Assembly: GCA_036435485.1 (NCBI GenBank)
Contig: CM071596.1
Span: 17,572,001 to 17,636,000 of the forward strand
Direction of reading: 5' to 3'
Length of the DNA stretch: 64,000 bases
From: Saposhnikovia divaricata
Taxonomy: Eukaryota > Streptophyta > Magnoliopsida > Apiales > Apiaceae
The first letter of the stretch is position 1; the number at the start of each line of letters is the position of its first letter. Of the stretch, positions 35,521-47,314 are shown one piece after another. The position numbers were made by a program, and so were the translations under genes. A model generated the notes under the pieces. It ran no database searches, was not told where the DNA came from, and was given only the letters and a program-made list of their open reading frames with translations.

Positions 35521-38117
35521 ATGGAGCTACGACCTATTTCCCTGTGTAATGTCATCTATAAAATAGCGTCAAAAGTTTTGTCGAATCGTTTCAAAAAAGT
35601 TCTAAATGGGATAATTTCTGAAACCCAAAGTGCCTTTGTCCCTGGACGTTTGATCACGGATAATTTCTGAAGTTATGCACTATATGAAGAGGAAATCTAA
35701 AGGAAAAATGGGTTGGATGGCGCTCAAACTCGACATGAGTAAAGCGTATGATAGAGTTGAATGGGGTTTTCTCAGGGCAATACTTAGGAAGTTGGGTTTT
35801 GATACGAAGTTAATTAATCTGTTCATGGAATGTGTAGCATCTGCGAGATACAAAATCAACCATGCTGGAAAGGAGTTCGGAGAAATAATTCCAACTAGAG
35901 GAATTCGCCAAGGGGATCCGCTTTCTTCTTACTTGTTTTTAATATGCATGAAACGTTTTACTGCTCTGTTAAAAGATTACGAACAGAAGAAATTTATTAG
36001 AGGAATTCAAGTGGCAAGAGGAGCGCCAGCGGTGTCTCATATGTTTTTTTGCAGATGATACATATATTTTCTGCCAAGCACAAGACGATAGTGTCTCTCA
36101 TGTTCTTAATATGCTGAATACTTTTGAATTAGCATCAGGTCAGAGAATAAATGTAGAGAAATCGTCTGTATTTTTTAGTCGTAACACTGCAAATGATGTA
36201 AAGAAGAACATTTGCCAAAGGCTGAGATTTCGAGAGGCTGATGACAATACTAAATATTTGGGATTGCCAAATATCATGGGAAGAAACAAAAATGCAATGT
36301 TCGATTTCTTAAAAGAAAGGATGGTTGATCGTATTCAAGGATGGGATAAGACTTGTTTATCTAAGGGTGGCAAGGAAATTCTTTTAAAGACGGTTGCTCA
36401 ATCTTTACCAAGTTATGCTATGAGTATTTTCATTCTCCCGACGCAGACTTGTATAGATATGGAGAGGCTAATGACAAAATTCTGGTGGCAATCATCTACA
36501 AAAAAAGATAGAAGTATCTCATGGATGAGCTGGGATAGAATGTGCAAGAAGAAATCTCAAGGAGGGATGGGCTTTCGAAAACTTAGAGATTTTAATATAG
36601 CTCTGATTGGGAAGCAAGGTTGGAGCCTGATCACTAATGAAACTAGTCTGGTAAGCAGAATTTATAAGGCTCGATATTATCCTAATAACTTCTTCTTAAT
36701 AGCTACAGTTGGTAAGAATCCTAGTTACGTTTGGCGAAGTATAATGGAAGCACAGGTGATTTTAAAGAAGGGTGCAGTTCGGAGAATTGGCACAAGTAGG
36801 TCTGTTAGCATACTAGATGATCCATGGTTACCTGATGAACGAGATCCATGTATTCAGACTCGCAGTGAAGAAATTAAAGGACAAATGGTTTCATCCCTAA
36901 TGGTAACAGGCAAGTTAGAGTGGGATATTGAATTGATTAATGACATCTTTGAGGAGAGGGACAAAAATCTGATCTTGTCTATTCCGTTAAGACACAATGA
37001 AGGTGATACATGGTTTTGGAATAAGGAAAAACTAGGAGGCTACACAACAAAGAGTGCATATGCAGCAATTCATGATGATCATGTGGAAAATACCTCCCAG
37101 ATTGACACATGCTTGTGGAAGAAAGTCGGGTCATTCAAACTCCCTCCTATGGTAAAAAATTTTATGTGGCGAGCTTTAGTGGGTGTCTTACCTATTAAGG
37201 ACAACCTACTATGTAAAAGAGTTCCAGTCATTAGTTTATGTCCAGTGTGTAATGTAGAGAACGAAACAGTTCTGCACACACCGGTTACTTGTCAATTCGC
37301 GAAAATGTGTTGGAATCATATTGGAATAGTAGTGAATGATCGGGACTGTTCAGACTTGTCACAGTGGTTAAGCTCGTTAATGGAGGTACAATCGAACAAG
37401 AATATTCAAGTTGCCTGTATGTTATGCTGGGAGGTGTGGAAAAATAGGAATGCAGTAATGTGGAATCAAAAAGGAGAAGAGTTTGACAAAGTTGTAGTTT
37501 CCGCAAAGCTCATTTTCAGTCAGTGGTGGAGCGCTCAAGACAAATCATTCGATAACTACCTTGGGTTTATGACTCAAGCGGATGGTAAAGAGCGTTGGGA
37601 ATGCCCAACAGAAGGAGGATTGAAAGTCAATACTGATGCTGCACTTTTCTCAGATTCGAACAGATACAGCTACTCAGTAGTCGTTCGTGATCACAGGGGA
37701 AGACCTAGTGGAAGCCAAATCTAGCTGCAAGCAAAGTAGCATATATCCGGTTATAGCAGAAGCAATTGGTGTAAGGGAAGCTTTGAGTTGGGTGAAGGAA
37801 AAAGGCTGGCATGGAGCAGTGGTGGAGATTGATTGTCTTGTTGTCATTCAAGCTATTCGGTGCTCTACTATCACACTATCATACTTTGGCCGTGTCTTGG
37901 AAGAATGTAAGGCGCTTTTAAGTCAATTAAAGGAGAAGAATATAGTCTTAAATTTTGTTAAACGATTCGCGAATCAGGTGGCTCACTACTTAGCGAGGCA
38001 TTCTAGTTCTATAGCTGATCGTATGTGGATTAGGGGAGAAATTCATCCTGATCTTATTCATGTATTTGTGACTGATTTGAAAGTTTAATAAAATGCTTTC
38101 TCTTTATGACAAAAAAA
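35521..38117 (+). mobile_element. 5'-truncated L1-type LINE
   Basis: The element starts inside the reverse transcriptase (LRPISLCN at about 35525) and runs through zf-RVT and RNase H to a stop at 38088. A short 3' UTR with AATAAA-like text (38089 onward) and an A-run (38111-38117) follow. ORF1 and the endonuclease are missing, as in incomplete reverse transcription. It is the same LINE group as the minus-strand copy at 2208-6740 but clearly diverged. No clean target duplication was found. Confidence 0.88.
35524..38088 (+). pseudogene. LINE ORF2 fragment: reverse transcriptase, zf-RVT and RNase H
   Basis: The RT begins LRPISLCN. A small deletion at about 35660-35675, just after PGRLITDN, breaks the frame. 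RT then continues 35675-36058 (KAYDRVEW, RQGDPLS). A T7 run before the active site shifts the frame, after which ADDTYIF continues. The next open frame (to 37724) holds the rest of RT, a zf-RVT region (MVKNFMWR) and the first RNase H Asp (NTDAAL). A third shift near 37690-37710 leads to the RNase H tail ending at 38088. The shift at FADD depends on a homopolymer and could be a sequence error; the first is a real deletion relative to the other copy. Confidence 0.9.
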
Positions 38118-38131
38118 TAACTCAAATAACC

Positions 38132-38178
38132 AACGCATGACTAATTTTATTCAAAAAAAAAACAAACGCATGACTAAT
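38132..38178 (+). mobile_element. Minimal retro-insertion: poly-A stub with 14-bp target duplication
   Basis: AACGCATGACTAAT occurs at 38132-38145 and again at 38165-38178. Between them are only 19 bases, TTTATTC followed by an A-run and ACA. This looks like an extremely 5'-truncated LINE or SINE insertion in which only the tail was copied. Replication slippage is less likely given the A-tail. Confidence 0.6.
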
Positions 38179-39501
38179 ATGCAAGTAAAAGAAAAAAAAT
38201 GAGCTGTATGAAAGGGAAGCAAGTACAGTTGGCTGATGAAGGAAAAGTTAATTTTAGAGAACATGGTAGGCATGTGAAGGGTGAACATTAGTAGCATGTC
38301 TCATTACCCTAGCTAGAGCTCCTTCTCCTTTAGCTAATTCAACAACTCTTGATAGGAGTAATGTATATATATACATCTCATTTAAATTAATAAAGATCAT
38401 AGATCTCCTATTTCTCTTTTAAATTCACCACCTACAAGAATATATTACAAATCTTACATGAAATCATGGTTTTAAAAATGGTCGATTTTATCGATTAATT
38501 ACAAGATGTTTTATCAATTCAAATTTTAAAATTTTATTAATTCTTAAATATTCTTCTTAAACTAATATATCAAACTTAATAAACTAAACATTATTTTTTT
38601 TAAAATGTATTCAATTAATGACCTGAATAATCATTCCGATTCATTCTTAATTATCTTATTAATTTATGGACAGTACTTCAATCGATTAAGTTCGATTTCC
38701 ATTTTTTATAATACTAATTTAAAAATCCGTGTCGCATGCGTTTTTTTTATTATTATGTATGTTTTTTTCTTTAACTTAAATTGAATTTTTTAAAGCATGA
38801 ATTTCGTAGGCTTACATTTTTAAATGATAAAATTTAATAATAATTATATATGTTGTTCATGATATTTTTAAAAAATGTGATATTTTAGCTAGAAAATATA
38901 AAAAGAATGACATGTTTAAGTTGAAAAAGATAATAGTTCAGTACTAGTAATTATAATATAATTATTTTATTTTATTAAATGGAACTGTCGCTGATATAAT
39001 TGCAAAAAGAGATATTTTAGTTAGAGAAAATATAAAAGGTAACGTAATTTTATTTAGAAAGGTTAATTCGTTTGTTAATAGTGATTATAATATAATTATT
39101 TTATTAAATAGAATTGTCGATGGTATTTTTAGAAAAAAAGAAATTTTAGTTAGATGAAATATAAAATATATTATGTTTTATCTAAAAAATAAATTTGACT
39201 AGTTATTAATAAAATAAAAAAGATAATATACTTTATCGGAAAAAAAATTGATTAATTATTATGAGTGATTTATCTAAAAAAGATATTATGTTTTATGTGA
39301 AAAGGTAGTGTATTGTATTAGTTTTTTGTTTAAATAAGTAATATATTTTATTAGTTAGGTAAGAGTAACTAGGTAAAAATGACAGGTACCATATCAAAAT
39401 ATCGAGTATAGTGTTTAATTTTTGATATATTGATTATTATAAAATATTTAAATTACGTGAATTAAAAAAATTTATATATAATGGTTGTGACAAGTAAATA
39501 C
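38179..39501. other. AT-rich spacer with decayed tandem repeats
   Basis: No gene is seen. A block starting GATATTTTAG recurs at about 38879, 39011 and 39140, giving three diverged copies with a period near 130 bp. The rest is low-GC sequence without recognised features. Confidence 0.5.
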
Positions 39502-39503
39502 TA

Positions 39504-39762
39504 CTCCCTCCGTCCCAAAAAACTTTTCTCATTTCGGTCGGACACGTTTGTCAACGTACACTTTTAATCATTAATATATCTAATTTCGTATTAGTATTAA
39601 ATATAAAAACTTCACTGTATTAAAGTACTCATAAATACGAATCCAACAAGATCACTCATGACTATATTTGGTCTTATAGATTAAACGTAAATTAGTAATT
39701 TGTCTCATATTATGAACAATACCGACATTTCAAACGAGAAAAATATTATGACACGAAAGGAG
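39504..39762. mobile_element. Stowaway-type MITE
   Basis: The left end CTCCCTCCGTCCC is the standard Stowaway (Tc1/mariner) terminus, flanked by TA at 39502-39503. The right end is eroded (CGAAAGGAG) but still flanked by TA at 39763-39764. Length 259 bp, no coding. Confidence 0.8.
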
Positions 39763-39969
39763 TACCAAAGTTGTGGGGGATGGAGCATGGGGGAAGAAGC
39801 ATCCAGGCATCCATCATTTACAGTCAATATTCTCATGGAGCCCATGGATAACATATATACAGATAATTTGTGAAACAGCGCCCTCTCCAAAAAGGCAATC
39901 ATCATAAACCACACGAGTTAAAGTCAAGGTGTACTCAGTTTTAATGATGCACAACAAAGGAGAAATTAT

Positions 39970-40188
39970 GGGGGTGTTTGGGAGAATTCTTTTTTAAAAT
40001 AAGTCAATTTATTTTAAGATAAAGTTAAATATTTTTACCTTTTTTTTGAAAAAAGTTAACTTTTTTTTTTTGCAACTTATAAAATCTTAAACATACATTA
40101 AATACTTGTATAAAAAAAATTATCAAAATATGAAATTTTTACCCCAAAATAAGTCAAGGACTTAAAAGAAGTTGAGCCAAACTGACTC
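39970..40188 (-). mobile_element. Tourist-like MITE, family shared with 57427-57644
   Basis: The ends are GGGGGTGTTTGGG and CCAAACTGACTC. The reverse complement aligns along its length with the 218-bp element at 57427-57644. TAT flanks both sides (39967-39969 and 40189-40191). No coding capacity. Confidence 0.75.
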
Positions 40189-40191
40189 TAT

Positions 40192-41103
40192 ATTTGTTAT
40201 ACATTGTGTACCGGAGTATATATTATTTCTCCAAATGATTTATTACGGCAGGTACAATATAACTAGAACTCTTTTCATGCAATGATTTGGAATTCGAAAT
40301 GATCAAATCGGAAAACAAACTACTTCCTTTACATAAATTAAATTTTTCTTAAATTATTTGAATTTTAAAAAAATTGGTAACATAAATTTATTACGATCAA
40401 GGTGATCCTAATGTGTAGTAGCCTTCCGCCTAGAACCCAAAATTCAAGGATCTCAAATTTTAGAGGTATTTTTGTACGAAAACTTGTAAAAGTTTGAGTC
40501 GAAATTTGGAAAAAGATACTAGAAGGACAATAGATGTGTTATTATACTACATAAAATAGATGAATGGTAACTAGCCAAATGTTTGGATTTTTTAGAGTTT
40601 TCTAATTATATTCGTTACAGTTTTTTTTCGTTACAGTTACTTATGTAAGTAGAGTTTTTTAAAACTAAAGTTGACTAAATATTATCTTCATTCAAGGTTA
40701 AGTGGTTGAGTTATATTATCTATAAAAAAAGATATGGTTCAGAAATTTAATTATGTAAATTTAATTGATATTTTTGCATCCAAAAATGCCAATTGTATTA
40801 TATTTAAATAAAATAATAAAATTAGTTTACATCTCATCATCTATTTTATTAATAAATTTTAAATTTATATATTTTTGTTTATGAAAAAGAAATATAAATT
40901 TCATAATTTAAGTTCGTCTCGAACCTTTTGATTACCAGGACCGACCCCTGATTACGGTATTCGTTTATCCTTGCTTTCTTGACCGATTTGTTTAGCACAT
41001 GTAACAAGTACACGAATCATAAGCAACGACGCCGAGGATTTCTTTTAAAGAGTGCACAAAATTCGATAATTATTACGCTGAATATTTAGAAACGTTTAAG
41101 GTA
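40192..41103. other. AT-rich spacer, nothing recognised
   Basis: Sequence between a MITE and the CACTA element. No coding or clear element ends. GTA at 41101-41103 is the left copy of the CACTA target duplication. Confidence 0.5.
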
Positions 41104-41118
41104 CACTAGTACAGAATA

Positions 41119-41482
41119 CACCTATAGCGTCGCCACCTATAGCGTCGGTTGTTGACCTATAGCGTCGCCAGTTTATCTATTGCGTCGGTTGTTTGCATTA
41201 ACCGACGCCTTAGGTCATCTGCCAGGAACTATTGCGTCGGTTGTTTGCATTAACCTATAGCGTCGCCTTTTTAAGGGGCGACGCTATAGGCTATACCAGA
41301 AGCTATTGCGTCGGTTGTTTGCATGACGATATAGGCTCTACCTATAGCGTCGCCCTTTTAAGGGGCGACGCTATAGGCTCTACCTATAGCGTCGCCCCCT
41401 AAAATGCCGACGCTATAGGTTAATGTTTTTTTAAAAAGAGCCTATAGCGTCGCCCATTCAAATGACCGACGCTATAGGTCAA
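41119..41482. repeat. Left subterminal CTATAGCGTCG repeat array
   Basis: At least ten copies of CTAT[A/T]GCGTCG or its complement CGACGCTATAG occur. Several pairs face each other over short spacers, for example CCTATAGCGTCGCC and GGCGACGCTATAGG near 41260-41372. These pairs could form hairpins with 14-bp stems. In characterised CACTA elements, subterminal repeats are the binding sites of the TnpA-type protein. Confidence 0.9.
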
Positions 41483-41641
41483 TTTTTTTTAAAAAAATAA
41501 TTATTTCAAAAGGGGAATTTCACCATTACAAAATATAATCCAAGAACACCAAACAAGTCTAAACACAATTTTAATCCCATTACAAAATAAACCATTCAAT
41601 ACAACCAAAATATTAACTAGTTTTACTCATTAATGTTACCC

Positions 41642-42105
41642 TACTTTCAATAATTTTCTATTTTTTTTATATTTTTCCCCATTTTTAAACTAGTTTGTCA
41701 AAGAAATCAAAAAATTAAATAAAAATGGGAAAAATGCCAATTTTTGAAAATAAATTCATACACACCAAAGTATTCATACTCACTATTTGTGTGATGAATT
41801 TTACCTTATTTTCACTAATTTTCCATTTTTTCCCCATTTTTAACTAGTTTGTAAAATAAATCAAAAAATTAAATAAAAATAGGAAAAATGATAATTTTTG
41901 AAAATAAATTCATACACACCAAAGTAGTCGTACTCACTACTTGTGTGATGAATTTTAACATACTTTCACTAATTTTCTATTTTTTTTTATTTTTCCACAT
42001 TTTTTACTAGTTTGTCAAATAAATTAAAAAATTAAATAAAAATAGGAAAAATGACAATTTTTGAAAATAAATTCATACACACCAAAGTAGTCATACTCAC
42101 TATTT
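41642..42105. repeat. Three tandem copies of a 145-174-bp AT-rich unit
   Basis: Copies begin near 41642, 41816 and 41961. Each ends with AAATTCATACACACCAAAGT and CATACTCACTA-like text. They lie in the non-coding 5' part of the CACTA element. Confidence 0.8.
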
Positions 42106-42584
42106 GTGTCAGTCGTTGTAATGCACACAGTAGATTTAAACGATCTAAAATATTCATCTAATCTTATTAAATCAGTCACCAATTAACTAATATTCATCTA
42201 ATATTAATCTATTCACAAATATAGCATCTAATATTCATCTATTCTTACCTCTGTTAATATAACCCTTAAATTTCAAAATTCGATAATATTTTTAAATTAT
42301 AACATCTTAGACATAGATTGAAAACGTGAAATGGAGTGACACGAGAATATGATCGATTCATAACATTTAAAAAAATTCAGTGAAATAGAATATGGTCCAT
42401 GTTTTGCAAGGACTATCATGCTAGTTTTGATTATTATTTAAGTAATATTTATAAATTAAAACTTTTTACAAGAAATAATAATAAAAATTTAAAACTGAAA
42501 CAAAGAATCACAAGGTAGAAAAACAACAATTGACCTTCAAAAAAAAAAAGGTAGAAAAACAACGATGATAAAGTTTAACCAGAT

Positions 42585-42830
42585 CTACCACTCTCTACCG
42601 CTCTCTACCACTCTCTACCACTCTCTACCGCTCTCACCGCTCTCTCTGCTCTCACCGCTCCCTACCATCTTCTCTTTACATACTCTGTACTCTCTTTTCT
42701 TTACTCGGGAAGAATAGGAAAGAGCTCAAACCTCTCTGCTGAATTAGGGATTCGAATTAGGGATTCGCTGCTTACAAATTAGGGAGTGTTGGGTTCGTTA
42801 CAAATTGGGTATTACAGGTATGTACAATCT
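42585..42830 (+). promoter_or_regulatory. Possible transcript leader of the TNP2 gene
   Basis: A CTCTCTACC[A/G] repeat (42585-42665) is followed by C/T-rich sequence and ends at ACAG before GTATGT (about 42818-42824), which looks like a splice donor. A 5' UTR intron leading to the transposase start at 44056 is plausible. This is inferred from position and the splice-like site only. Confidence 0.35.
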
Positions 42831-44055
42831 ATAGATTTGAACAATTTGGGTATGTTTTAATAATTTTTTCCGTAATGTCTCCTATACAGTACCTGTTGTC
42901 CTGTGTATGAAGTATTCTTGTATACTTGTTTTCTTGTGTAAAGTAAAGAAAAAGGACCCGACCAAAAAACAAGTAGTTCGAAACAAGAACAACATACAGT
43001 GCCTTCCTAATTTTCTTTTGTAATTTATATTTATTTAGTTCTGTCTACATCTTTGCTAAAACTGTCCAATTATATAACCAAAATATTGTTTCGTGGTATA
43101 TAATCCAACTTCTCTCTTTTGGTCAAATACTAGTGCAGAAGGGAATTGTTCCGTGTGTACGGTATAGTGGAAATCTCTTGTGGTTGCAGGGTATAAAAAC
43201 GTAACACATCTGTATTTTACTTGAAGTATTGAAGTTGTAGTTATCAGAGTACTAGTATCCAATTTAGTAAACAAGAACTTGTATCCTTAGGTACTTTTAT
43301 GTAATGTATTGGGGGATAAAAAAGAGAGTGTTTATAGGGATAAGTTTAGGAAAATAACGCATATGTTGCTAATGGAAGTATATAAAGTCAGGTCATTGGA
43401 TAATAATTTATACATTGCTCATCGATAGTATAGTAAGTTAAGTCATTCCGGAAATATCGAAGTTTAAAGTGTCAGTTACTTGGGCACCTAGAGTATTATG
43501 TAAGACATTAAATATTATAAAGTCACTAGATGTAATAATTTGTTCTTATTACGGTATATAATTTGAAGTTGTCAGTGAGGAAACAATAATTGTTATAATA
43601 GACTGTATTTTTCTCTATTTTCTGCTAATTGTTCACCTTTATCGACTAACATGATATGTAATCTCTCCTTTGTTCTATTTATCTTCCAAGGTCATGACAT
43701 ACATTGAGTTTTGATTATTAAGTAGTTCGTGAGAAACAAAACTGCAGGACAAAGTTGTTAATATTTTTGACTGAAAATATTCTGGAAATTTGTTTTTACT
43801 TGTCTAGTTGTCTTACATAGAAAAATAATGATATGTGTGTTTTTAAGTGTTATAAAATCTCATATTAATCAATTGAAGCTTCTTACTTTTTCCTGGACAG
43901 TTTCGATGCCGAGCTAATGTTTTGTGTAAATGTTCATTGCTAGTATGCATATTTACTTTTGTGACCCTTTCTCTATCAATGATGAGGTATTTCAGTGAGC
44001 TGCCTTTTTATGTATGCAACATATATTTTGCGGATGTTCTATATATATATATAAC
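42831..44055 (+). other. Non-coding CACTA region, possible leader intron
   Basis: T-rich sequence with no extended coding. Acceptor-like sites occur before the transposase start (for example CTGGACAG near 43893-43900). I see no other feature. Confidence 0.4.
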
Positions 44056-47000
44056 ATGGACCGCCTTATGTGGATGTATAAAATATCACGAACATCCCAT
44101 GAGTATATTAGCCGTGTTAATGACTTCATTGAATTTGCGGAGAAAAATCTAAAGAAGACCGAACATGGAAAAGAAAGGATGACATGTCCATGTCGCGATT
44201 GTTATAATTTAGAAAAATATTCTAATGTCGATACAGTGCGCGAACATTTATTTCGACGTGGTTTCATGGATAATTATACCAAGTGGATATGGCGTGGTGA
44301 GGGAATACACTCTCGAAACGCAGAATCATGTAGTGGGAATTATGAAAGCTGTGGAGATGGTAATCCTACCAATAAAGAAGAAGATGACGAGGAAAATGAT
44401 AGACTTGATGAGATGATCCAAGATGTTGAAGAAATTTTGATGCACCAACCGAAAATTCTTGAGAACTTGGTCGACGATTCTAAAAAACTTCTATATCCTG
44501 GTTGCAACGATCAATTTACTAGGTTGTCAACAACTTTGAAGTTGTGTAAGATCAAAGTAAAGAACGGGTGGAGTGACAAGAGTTTCACAGAATTGCTGAA
44601 ACTTGTATCAAACATACTTCCTTTGAATAATGAGCTTCCAACTTCCACCTACGAGGCGAAGAAGATATTGTGTCCCATGGGTATGAATGTAAAGAAGATA
44701 CATGCTTGTCCATATGATTGCGTCTTGTTTCGCAATGAGTATGAACATCTACATACATGTCCAAAGTGCGGAACCTCTAGGTATAAGCGGGTGGGAAATA
44801 ACTCTTCAAGTGGTGACAAGAAAAGGCCTCCTGCCAAGGTGTTGCGCTATTTGCCCATAATGGACCGATTCAAACGTCTCTTTGCAAATATCAATGATGC
44901 AAAGCTTATGAGGTGGCATGTGGAAGGGAGAAAATCAGATGGGATGCTCAGACACCCTGCTGACTCTCCACAGTGGAGAACCATTGACAGAAAGTTTCCG
45001 GATTTTGGTGGAGAAGTAAGAAACCTGCGGCTTGGACTTTGCGCGGATGGCATGAATCCGTATCGCACTCTCAGCTCTTCACATAGCACTTGGCCGGTTC
45101 TTCTGACGATTTATAACTTGCCTCCTTGGTTATGCATGAAGCGCAAGTATATCATGTTGACATTGTTAATTCCCGGTCCCAAAGAACCTGGAAATAACAT
45201 AGATGTTTATCTTCAGCCACTTATTGAAGATCTGTTGCTATTATGGAATCAAGGTGAGAGGATATACGATGCATACAGCCAAACAAATTTCACTTTGCGT
45301 GCCATGATTTTTTGCACTATAAGCGATTTTCCTGGCTATGGAAACCTTTCGGGGTACACTATCAAAGGAGCTAAAGCTTGTCCGATTTGTGAAGATGCTA
45401 CGATTGACATTCGTTTAAAACATTGCAAAAAAAATGTATATACGGGTCATCGTACATTTCTTCACCCTAATCACCCTTATCGTAAGAGGAAAAGAGATTT
45501 CGACGGGACTATCGAGACTCGAGTGGCTCGTTTGCCTTTGACTGGGAAGGAGGTTTTTGAAAGAGTTAAAGATATTAATGTTGTACTTGGGAAGTTGTAT
45601 AAAAAGCCAACTCCGAACAGTCTTTGGAAGAAGAGATCTATATTTTGGGATCTTCCATACTGGGAACACTTGCAAGTTAGACATTGTCTTGATTTTATGC
45701 ATATCGAAAAAAATGTCTGTGAAAGCATTATTGGGACACTTTTGAATATTCTGGGCAAGACAAAGGATGGGATGAATGCAAGATTAGACCTGGAAGAGAT
45801 GGGTATACGGGCAGAGCTAGCGCCTCAACAATCTGGTAAACGTGCATATCTACCTCCGGCTTGTTTTACTTTGTCCAGAAAAGAGAAAGTCAGCTTTTGT
45901 GAGTGTTTATCTAGTGTGAAAGTTCCAACTGGATATTCCTCAAACCCAAAAAACATTGTCTCAATGAAAGATTTGAAGCTGGTAGGGATGAAGTCACATG
46001 ATTGCCACGTGTTAATGCAACATCTACTGCCGGTTGCAATTCGAGGCATATTGCCAAAGGATGTGAGATTGGTTATCACCAAACTGTGTTTCTTCTTTAA
46101 TGCTATATGCAGTAAGGTGATTGATCCCATGACACTGGACAAATTACAAGCTGATATTATTGTGACACTTTGTGAATTTGAAATGTATTTTTTTCATCCA
46201 TTCTTTGACATTATGGTGCATTTAGTGATTCACCTAGTTAGAGAGATTAAAATTTGTGGTCCCTTATATGTGCGGCAAATGTATCCTTTTGAGAGATTCT
46301 TGTGCATCTTAAAAGCATATGTGAGAAATCGACGTCTACCAGAAGCCAGCATAGTTGAAGGGTATTCGGTTGAAGAGACTATTGAATTTTGCACAGACTA
46401 TTTAGCATCTGCCGATCTAGTTGGAATTCCAAGATCTCGTCACGAAGGAAGACTTGAAGGTCAAGGTACATTGGGTCATAAAATGATCTCTCCTAGTGCT
46501 GGATTATGTGAAAGAGCCCATCTATTTGTATTGCAACACATGACGGAAGTTAATCCTTACTTGCAAGAACACATAGTCCAGATTCGACAAATGCATCCCT
46601 CTAAGAGTGGCAAGTGGGTTACAAATGAACACAATCGCTCGTTTGTTAATTGGTTTAAAGATCGAGTAATGTCTCAATATTCGGAAAGTCCTACCACCGT
46701 TTCTAATACACTAAAATGGTTGGCATATGGCCCCGACTTGCCAGTGACATCTTACGAAGGATATGATGTTAATGGGTATACTTTTTATACACAATGTCAA
46801 GATGACAAGAGCACTGTGCAAAATAGCGGGGTATGTGTAGAAGCTTCTTCAACAGAATTTGATAGAGGCAATTCCATCACATCACGGGATATTAAAAAGT
46901 CATATTATGGGTAGATTGAAGAAATTTGGGAGCTCGACTACAAAGATTTTAAAGTTGCTCTCTTCAAATGTAAATGGTTCGATGTCAGGCGTGGTGTTCG

Positions 47001-47314
47001 AGTGGATGAGTCAGGCTTCACTTTGGTTGACTTGTACACGGTTTGGTCACGAAGATGACCCATTCATTTTTGCTACACAAGTTAAGCAGGTTTTCTATAT
47101 TCGAGACCCTGCTGATTCTAGGTGGTCCATTGTTCTTCAAAGCAAGCGACGGATTCTTGGAATTGATAATGTTGAAGACGAGGAAGAGTATAATCAATTT
47201 GACGAGAATCCCCCGTTCTCAATTGGTCTACCTACATTGAGGGATGACAACATAGATACAAATTATGCACGTAGTGACCATCAAGAAGGGCTATGGATTG
47301 ATCGTCAAGTCTGA
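44056..47314 (+). pseudogene. TNP2-like CACTA transposase, one stop and one frameshift
   Basis: I start at 44056 (MDRLMWMYK) rather than the upstream ATG at 44014, since TNP2 proteins begin at this kind of sequence. Domains in order: a transposase-associated N-terminal region with Cys/His residues (CPCRDC, residues about 40-50); a Transposase_21 core with a C-x2-C pair (CPKC), LCADGMNPY and LIPGPKEPGNN; then a DUF4218-like region (PFERFLCILKAYVRN). The main frame ends in TAG at 46912-46914. The same frame goes on with a DUF4216-like region (IEEIWELDY, CKWFDV), and one extra base near 47030-47040 shifts it before FGHEDDPF. The tail ends at 47314. This enzyme would bind and cut the CACTA ends. 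The core before the stop is uninterrupted over 950 codons, so decay is recent or partly a sequence error. Confidence 0.93.

Noticed and set aside
41119..41482. CRISPR-like array of short repeats
   Set aside because: The units occur in both orientations with uneven spacers, and the region is the subterminal end of a CACTA element in a plant genome.
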